A stretch of 8,807 bases of DNA from Candidatus Methanomethylophilaceae archaeon (GTDB lineage: Archaea > Thermoplasmatota > Thermoplasmata > Methanomassiliicoccales > Methanomethylophilaceae). Where the stretch lies: the NCBI GenBank assembly GCA_017475875.1, contig JAFVET010000013.1, positions 1-8,807 on the forward strand, read 5' to 3'. The notes under the pieces were generated by a model, which did not search any database, was not told where the DNA came from, and saw only the letters and a list, made by a program, of their open reading frames with translations. The position numbers and the translations under genes are program-made. Positions 6,456-8,807 of this stretch are shown here, one piece after another; positions within the stretch are counted from its first letter, which is position 1; the number at the start of each line of letters is the position of its first letter.

Positions 6456-7020
6456 TCCCGCTTCCGAACCGGACAAAACCTCTTCCCTTCTTTTTCACGT
6501 CTTCTCCGAACAGACAGCCTCCAACCGACGAAAGCGAAGAATCTACGGAACCGGTCGGCAAGTGAGGAATGAAACGGATTCTGTGAAAATGGTTTTCGCC
6601 GCCGGACGGAACCGTCCGACGGCTTGGTGATGAGCATATCGCGGTCAGGTCCGGCTTGCCGGTGGCCCTCGCGACCACCTTGACCTCCGATACGACGTTG
6701 CCCGAATCACTGGTCCCGTACGTCTTCTTGATCACGTCGTAATCCACGACCACGTTGGTGGCCCAGGATCTGGCGACGTCCTTCGATGCCAATTCGCCAA
6801 AGCGCTCCTTGGCGAAGGTGATGGCCTCGTCGAGGTTGCTGAACCTGAACTTGTTCCTGTCCAGCAGCACTATGGACGGCGGGTTCGATGAATACGCCCC
6901 CTCCTCCGGCTGTATCACAAGGAATGGAACATGCCGAACGACGTCACATCCCGGCATCGGGTTGATCCCCGGAGATGGAAAAGACCTATCCTGACCGTGT
7001 CCTCTGAACCGATCGGCCAT
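6433..7020 (-). CDS. Doubtful or decaying small gene, function unknown
   Basis: This minus-strand frame stays open to a stop at 6433, giving 195 residues from the ATG at 7020. Only residues of about 31-126 look like real protein. This part contains PSIVLLDRNKFRFSNLDEA, then AITFAKERFGELASKDVA, then VVVDYDVIKKTYG, with codon thirds mostly G or C. The beginning and especially the last 70 residues read like non-coding DNA. A strong hairpin lies inside the frame at 6598-6623, and the end overlaps the 3' end of mccA on the opposite strand. The ATG at 7020 has a weak TATA-like GATAAAT about 25 bp before it; the ATG at 6957 is an alternative. I do not recognise the family. It may be a short intact gene ending elsewhere through a sequence error, or an eroded fragment. 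Confidence 0.35.
   Translation of the reverse strand: MADRFRGHGQDRSFPSPGINPMPGCDVVRHVPFLVIQPEEGAYSSNPPSIVLLDRNKFRFSNLDEAITFAKERFGELASKDVARSWATNVVVDYDVIKKTYGTSDSGNVVSEVKVVARATGKPDLTAICSSPSRRTVPSGGENHFHRIRFIPHLPTGSVDSSLSSVGGCLFGEDVKKKGRGFVRFGSGIIRKDPC
6482..6497 (+). terminator. Pyrimidine-rich tract after mccA
   Basis: Twenty-seven bases after the mccA stop codon the plus strand becomes pyrimidine-rich and reaches TTCTTTTTC. Archaeal RNA polymerase often stops at such U-rich tracts without a hairpin, and none is seen here. It would separate mccBA from the opposing dnaKJ side. Confidence 0.45.
6598..6623 (-). terminator. Strong 12-bp hairpin between convergent genes
   Basis: GCCGCCGGACGG (6598-6609) and CCGTCCGACGGC (6612-6623) form an inverted repeat with a 2-nt spacer. 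On the minus-strand RNA all 12 pairs form, one of them G-U; on the plus-strand RNA one pair is a C-A mismatch. This points to minus-strand use. After the hairpin the minus strand continues GAAAACCATTTTC, with only a weak T-run. It could end transcription of the small gene upstream of it, or be a stable 3' end structure. Confidence 0.45.
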
Positions 7021-7040
7021 CAATGTTCGAACCAGGAAGG

Positions 7041-7049
7041 GATTTATCT
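7041..7049 (-). promoter_or_regulatory. Weak TATA-like element before the doubtful small gene
   Basis: The minus strand reads AGATAAATC about 25 bp before the ATG at 7020, the spacing of a leaderless start. The match to the TATA consensus is modest. A better TATA sequence, CTTATATATT, lies farther up at 7125-7134. Confidence 0.25.
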
Positions 7050-7130
7050 GAAATAGTCTGAAAAACGACCTTGGATGGATGGAGAAACCGTTGTCGACGT
7101 CTCTTCGACATCCGTTTCTTGAAGAATATA

Positions 7131-7151
7131 TAAGAAAAGGGCCGAAGCCCT
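7131..7151 (-). terminator. UUCG-hairpin terminator of the dnaK-dnaJ operon
   Basis: Seven bases past the dnaJ stop codon the minus-strand RNA forms the stem AGGGC/GCCCU around a UUCG tetraloop with a C-G closing pair, an exceptionally stable loop. It is followed at once by UUUUCUUA (7131-7138). This has the shape of a bacterial intrinsic terminator, and the U-tract would also serve archaeal RNA polymerase. It overlaps a TATA-like sequence at 7125-7134 that could start a transcript in either direction. Confidence 0.7.
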
Positions 7152-7157
7152 GTTTGG

Positions 7158-8279
7158 TCATGTTTTGAACTTGTTGAAGGCGCTCTTCTTCTTGGATGTC
7201 TTGGTACCGGCGGCGGCATCGAGTTTCATCAGGAGCTCCTTCTGCTCCTCCGACACCTTCTTGGGCACGTCGACCGACACCCTGACCAGGAGGTCCCCCC
7301 TCGTTGTAGAGTTGAGCCTCGGCAGACCTTTCCCGGAGATGCGGAGAACCGTTCCGACGGCGGTCCCCGCAGGGATGCGGAGAGAAACCTTCTCACCCTC
7401 GAGGGTGCTGACGATCTCCTCGCCACCGAGGACCAGCTTGGGATAGGATGTGGTTATGCCGGTCCACAGGTTGCTTCCGTCGCGCTGAAACACCTTGTCG
7501 TCCCTTACGTGGATGTTCACGAAGAGGTCCCCGGACGGACCGCCGTTGTATCCGGCGTTCCCCTCCCCGGTGACCCTGAGCCTCATGCCGTCCTCGATCC
7601 CCTTCGGGATGTTGAGGGAGATGTGGGCTTCCTTGGTTATGCGCCCGGATCCGCGACAGTCGGGACACTTCTCCGCGAAGGTCTTCCCGCGCCCGCGGCA
7701 GTCGGGGCAGTCCCTGACGGACATCATGTTGCCGAACGGGGTCCTCTGGACGGACTGCACCTGGCCCTGCCCTCCGCAGGTACGGCAGGTGTTGACCTTG
7801 CCGCCCTTGCCTCCGGTCCCGTTGCATGCGGAACACTGGACGGAGCGTGGGACGTCGATGTTCTCGGATTTCCCGTTAAGCACGTCCTTCAGCGTGACCT
7901 CCAGGTCGTAGACCAGGGACTCCCCCTGGTTGGGGGAGCTCCGGGAGCGCCGGCCTCCGCCGAACATGCCCCCGAAGAAGTCTCCGAAGATGTCGCTAAT
8001 GTCGTCCGCCCGGGTGAAGTCGGACCATTGGAATCCGTCCTGTCCGAACTGTTGGCTGACGCCTTCGTGGCCGTACTGGTCGTAGAGCTTCCGCTTCTCC
8101 GGATCGGAAAGCACCTCGTATGCCTCGGAGATCTCCTTGAACTTGGCCTCCGCGACCTCCTTGGGGTCCGTGGACACGTCCGGGTGATACTTCTTGGCCA
8201 GCGACCTGTATGCCTTCTTTATGGTGTCGGCATCTGCGGTCTTCTCGACACCGAGTATCTCGTAGTAGTCCCTTGGCAT
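7158..8279 (-). CDS. dnaJ: Chaperone protein DnaJ (Hsp40)
   Basis: A full-length type I DnaJ of 373 residues, the co-chaperone that delivers unfolded proteins to DnaK and stimulates its ATPase in the cytoplasm. The J domain covers about residues 4-70 with the essential HPD at 32-34. A short Gly/Phe-rich linker follows ([12 protein letters not shown] near 98-109). The zinc-binding domain has all four CxxCxGxG repeats, with cysteines at 149/152, 165/168, 191/194 and 205/208. The two C-terminal substrate-binding barrels follow, then a lysine-rich tail ([12 protein letters not shown]). The start at 8279 has GGAAGGT 7 nt upstream. It lies 17 nt after the dnaK stop codon on the same strand, so the two share a transcript that ends at the hairpin just past dnaJ. 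The gene is intact and ordinary for the family. Confidence 0.98.
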   Translation of the reverse strand: MPRDYYEILGVEKTADADTIKKAYRSLAKKYHPDVSTDPKEVAEAKFKEISEAYEVLSDPEKRKLYDQYGHEGVSQQFGQDGFQWSDFTRADDISDIFGDFFGGMFGGGRRSRSSPNQGESLVYDLEVTLKDVLNGKSENIDVPRSVQCSACNGTGGKGGKVNTCRTCGGQGQVQSVQRTPFGNMMSVRDCPDCRGRGKTFAEKCPDCRGSGRITKEAHISLNIPKGIEDGMRLRVTGEGNAGYNGGPSGDLFVNIHVRDDKVFQRDGSNLWTGITTSYPKLVLGGEEIVSTLEGEKVSLRIPAGTAVGTVLRISGKGLPRLNSTTRGDLLVRVSVDVPKKVSEEQKELLMKLDAAAGTKTSKKKSAFNKFKT

Positions 8280-8286
8280 ACCGATT

Positions 8287-8293
8287 ACCTTCC
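8287..8293 (-). promoter_or_regulatory. Ribosome binding site of dnaJ
   Basis: The minus strand reads GGAAGGT 7 nt before the dnaJ ATG, in the 17-nt gap after dnaK. It supports the chosen start. Confidence 0.6.
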
Positions 8294-8296
8294 GAT

Positions 8297-8807
8297 TCAG
8301 TCGTCGACGATCTTGTAATCGGCGTCGACGTAGTCGCCCTTGGCGGATTCCTGGGAGGCCTGGCCTCCGGTCTGCTGCTGCGACTGCTGTGCGCCGCCCG
8401 CGGAGGCCTGCTGCTTGGAGACCTCCTCGTAGACCCTCTGGCTGATGGGGCCCATGACCTTCATGACCTCGTCGATCTTCTTTTTGATATCGTCGGTGTC
8501 GTTGCCCTTGTTGGCGGCTTCCAGGTCGTTGACCGCGGCCTCGACCTTGGCCCTCTCGTCCTGGGAGACCTTGTCCCCGAGCTCGTCGAGGGACTTGCGG
8601 ACGGTGTAGACGGTGGTCTCGGCCTGGTTGTGGGCCTCGACGAGCTCCATCTTCTTCTTGTCCGCGTCGGCGAACTGCTCGGCCTGCTTGACCATCTGGT
8701 CGATCTCCTCCTTGCTGAGCTTGTTGGAGGATGCGATGGTGATCTTCTGCTCCTTTCCGGTGCCCATGTCCTTCGCGGTGACATTGATGATACCGTTGGC
8801 ATCGATG
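8297..8807 (-). CDS. dnaK: Chaperone protein DnaK (Hsp70), C-terminal part only
   Basis: The last 169 complete codons of DnaK, the ATP-driven Hsp70 chaperone; the ATPase domain and the start lie beyond the right edge. The visible part opens inside the last strands of the substrate-binding beta domain ([17 protein letters not shown]), a hallmark of Hsp70. The helical lid follows ([20 protein letters not shown] onward, then [14 protein letters not shown]). A flexible Gln/Ala/Gly/Ser-rich linker comes next, and the tail [13 protein letters not shown] is the acidic C-terminal signature of bacterial-type DnaK. An internal ATG at 8767 is not a start, because the frame continues upstream with conserved DnaK sequence. 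dnaJ follows after 17 nt. grpE may lie upstream of dnaK, as in many such operons, but it is not in view. Confidence 0.97.
   Translation of the reverse strand, partial: IDANGIINVTAKDMGTGKEQKITIASSNKLSKEEIDQMVKQAEQFADADKKKMELVEAHNQAETTVYTVRKSLDELGDKVSQDERAKVEAAVNDLEAANKGNDTDDIKKKIDEVMKVMGPISQRVYEEVSKQQASAGGAQQSQQQTGGQASQESAKGDYVDADYKIVDD

Noticed and set aside
7509..8318. 269-codon plus-strand frame opposite dnaJ
   Set aside because: It is the complement of a complete, unmistakable DnaJ and has no start signals or domains of its own.
1..8807. CRISPR array, insertion sequence or toxin-antitoxin pair
   Set aside because: No regularly spaced repeats, transposase, terminal inverted repeats or small paired genes with such features were found on either strand.

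Overview
The window looks like a piece of a GC-rich euryarchaeal chromosome, most likely from Thermoplasmata (a relative of Methanomassiliicoccales). The archaeal features are a ribosomal protein uS15 that starts in the archaeal way, TATA-box promoters of the CTTAAATA type about 25 bp before inferred transcript starts, probable leaderless starts, and an intron-less tRNA-Ser. The order-level placement is an inference from gene content and style, not proven. A bacterial-type DnaK/DnaJ pair and a Bacillus-like MccB/MccA pair are also present; both are families that archaea are thought to have acquired from bacteria.

Layout from left to right. Positions 1-416 (minus) hold the start of the uS15 gene, with its own promoter and ribosome binding site. 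Positions 574-3383 (minus) hold a two-gene operon. First comes a secreted, C-terminally membrane-anchored protein of unknown function, then a 14-helix MFS transporter of the drug-exporter (DHA2) type, joined by an ATGA stop/start overlap. Positions 3631-3715 (plus) are tRNA-Ser(CGA) with its TATA box. Positions 3716-4371 are gene-poor, with a short frameshifted coding remnant on the minus strand and the promoter of the next operon. Positions 4372-6455 (plus) are mccB and mccA, again joined by an ATGA overlap. They encode cystathionine gamma-lyase and a cystathionine beta-synthase/cysteine synthase-like enzyme, which together would turn homocysteine and an activated serine into cysteine. Positions 6456-7157 hold a doubtful or decaying small minus-strand gene, a strong hairpin and transcription terminators. 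Positions 7158-8807 (minus) hold dnaJ and the 3' part of dnaK, an Hsp70 chaperone operon that reads leftward and ends at a compact UUCG-hairpin terminator.

Apart from the chaperone pair and the two cysteine genes, the groups are not obviously linked in function. I do not see a clearly new biological system. The most open question is the coupled surface protein plus exporter pair; the second is the control of the mccBA promoter, which carries a perfect 14-bp palindrome.
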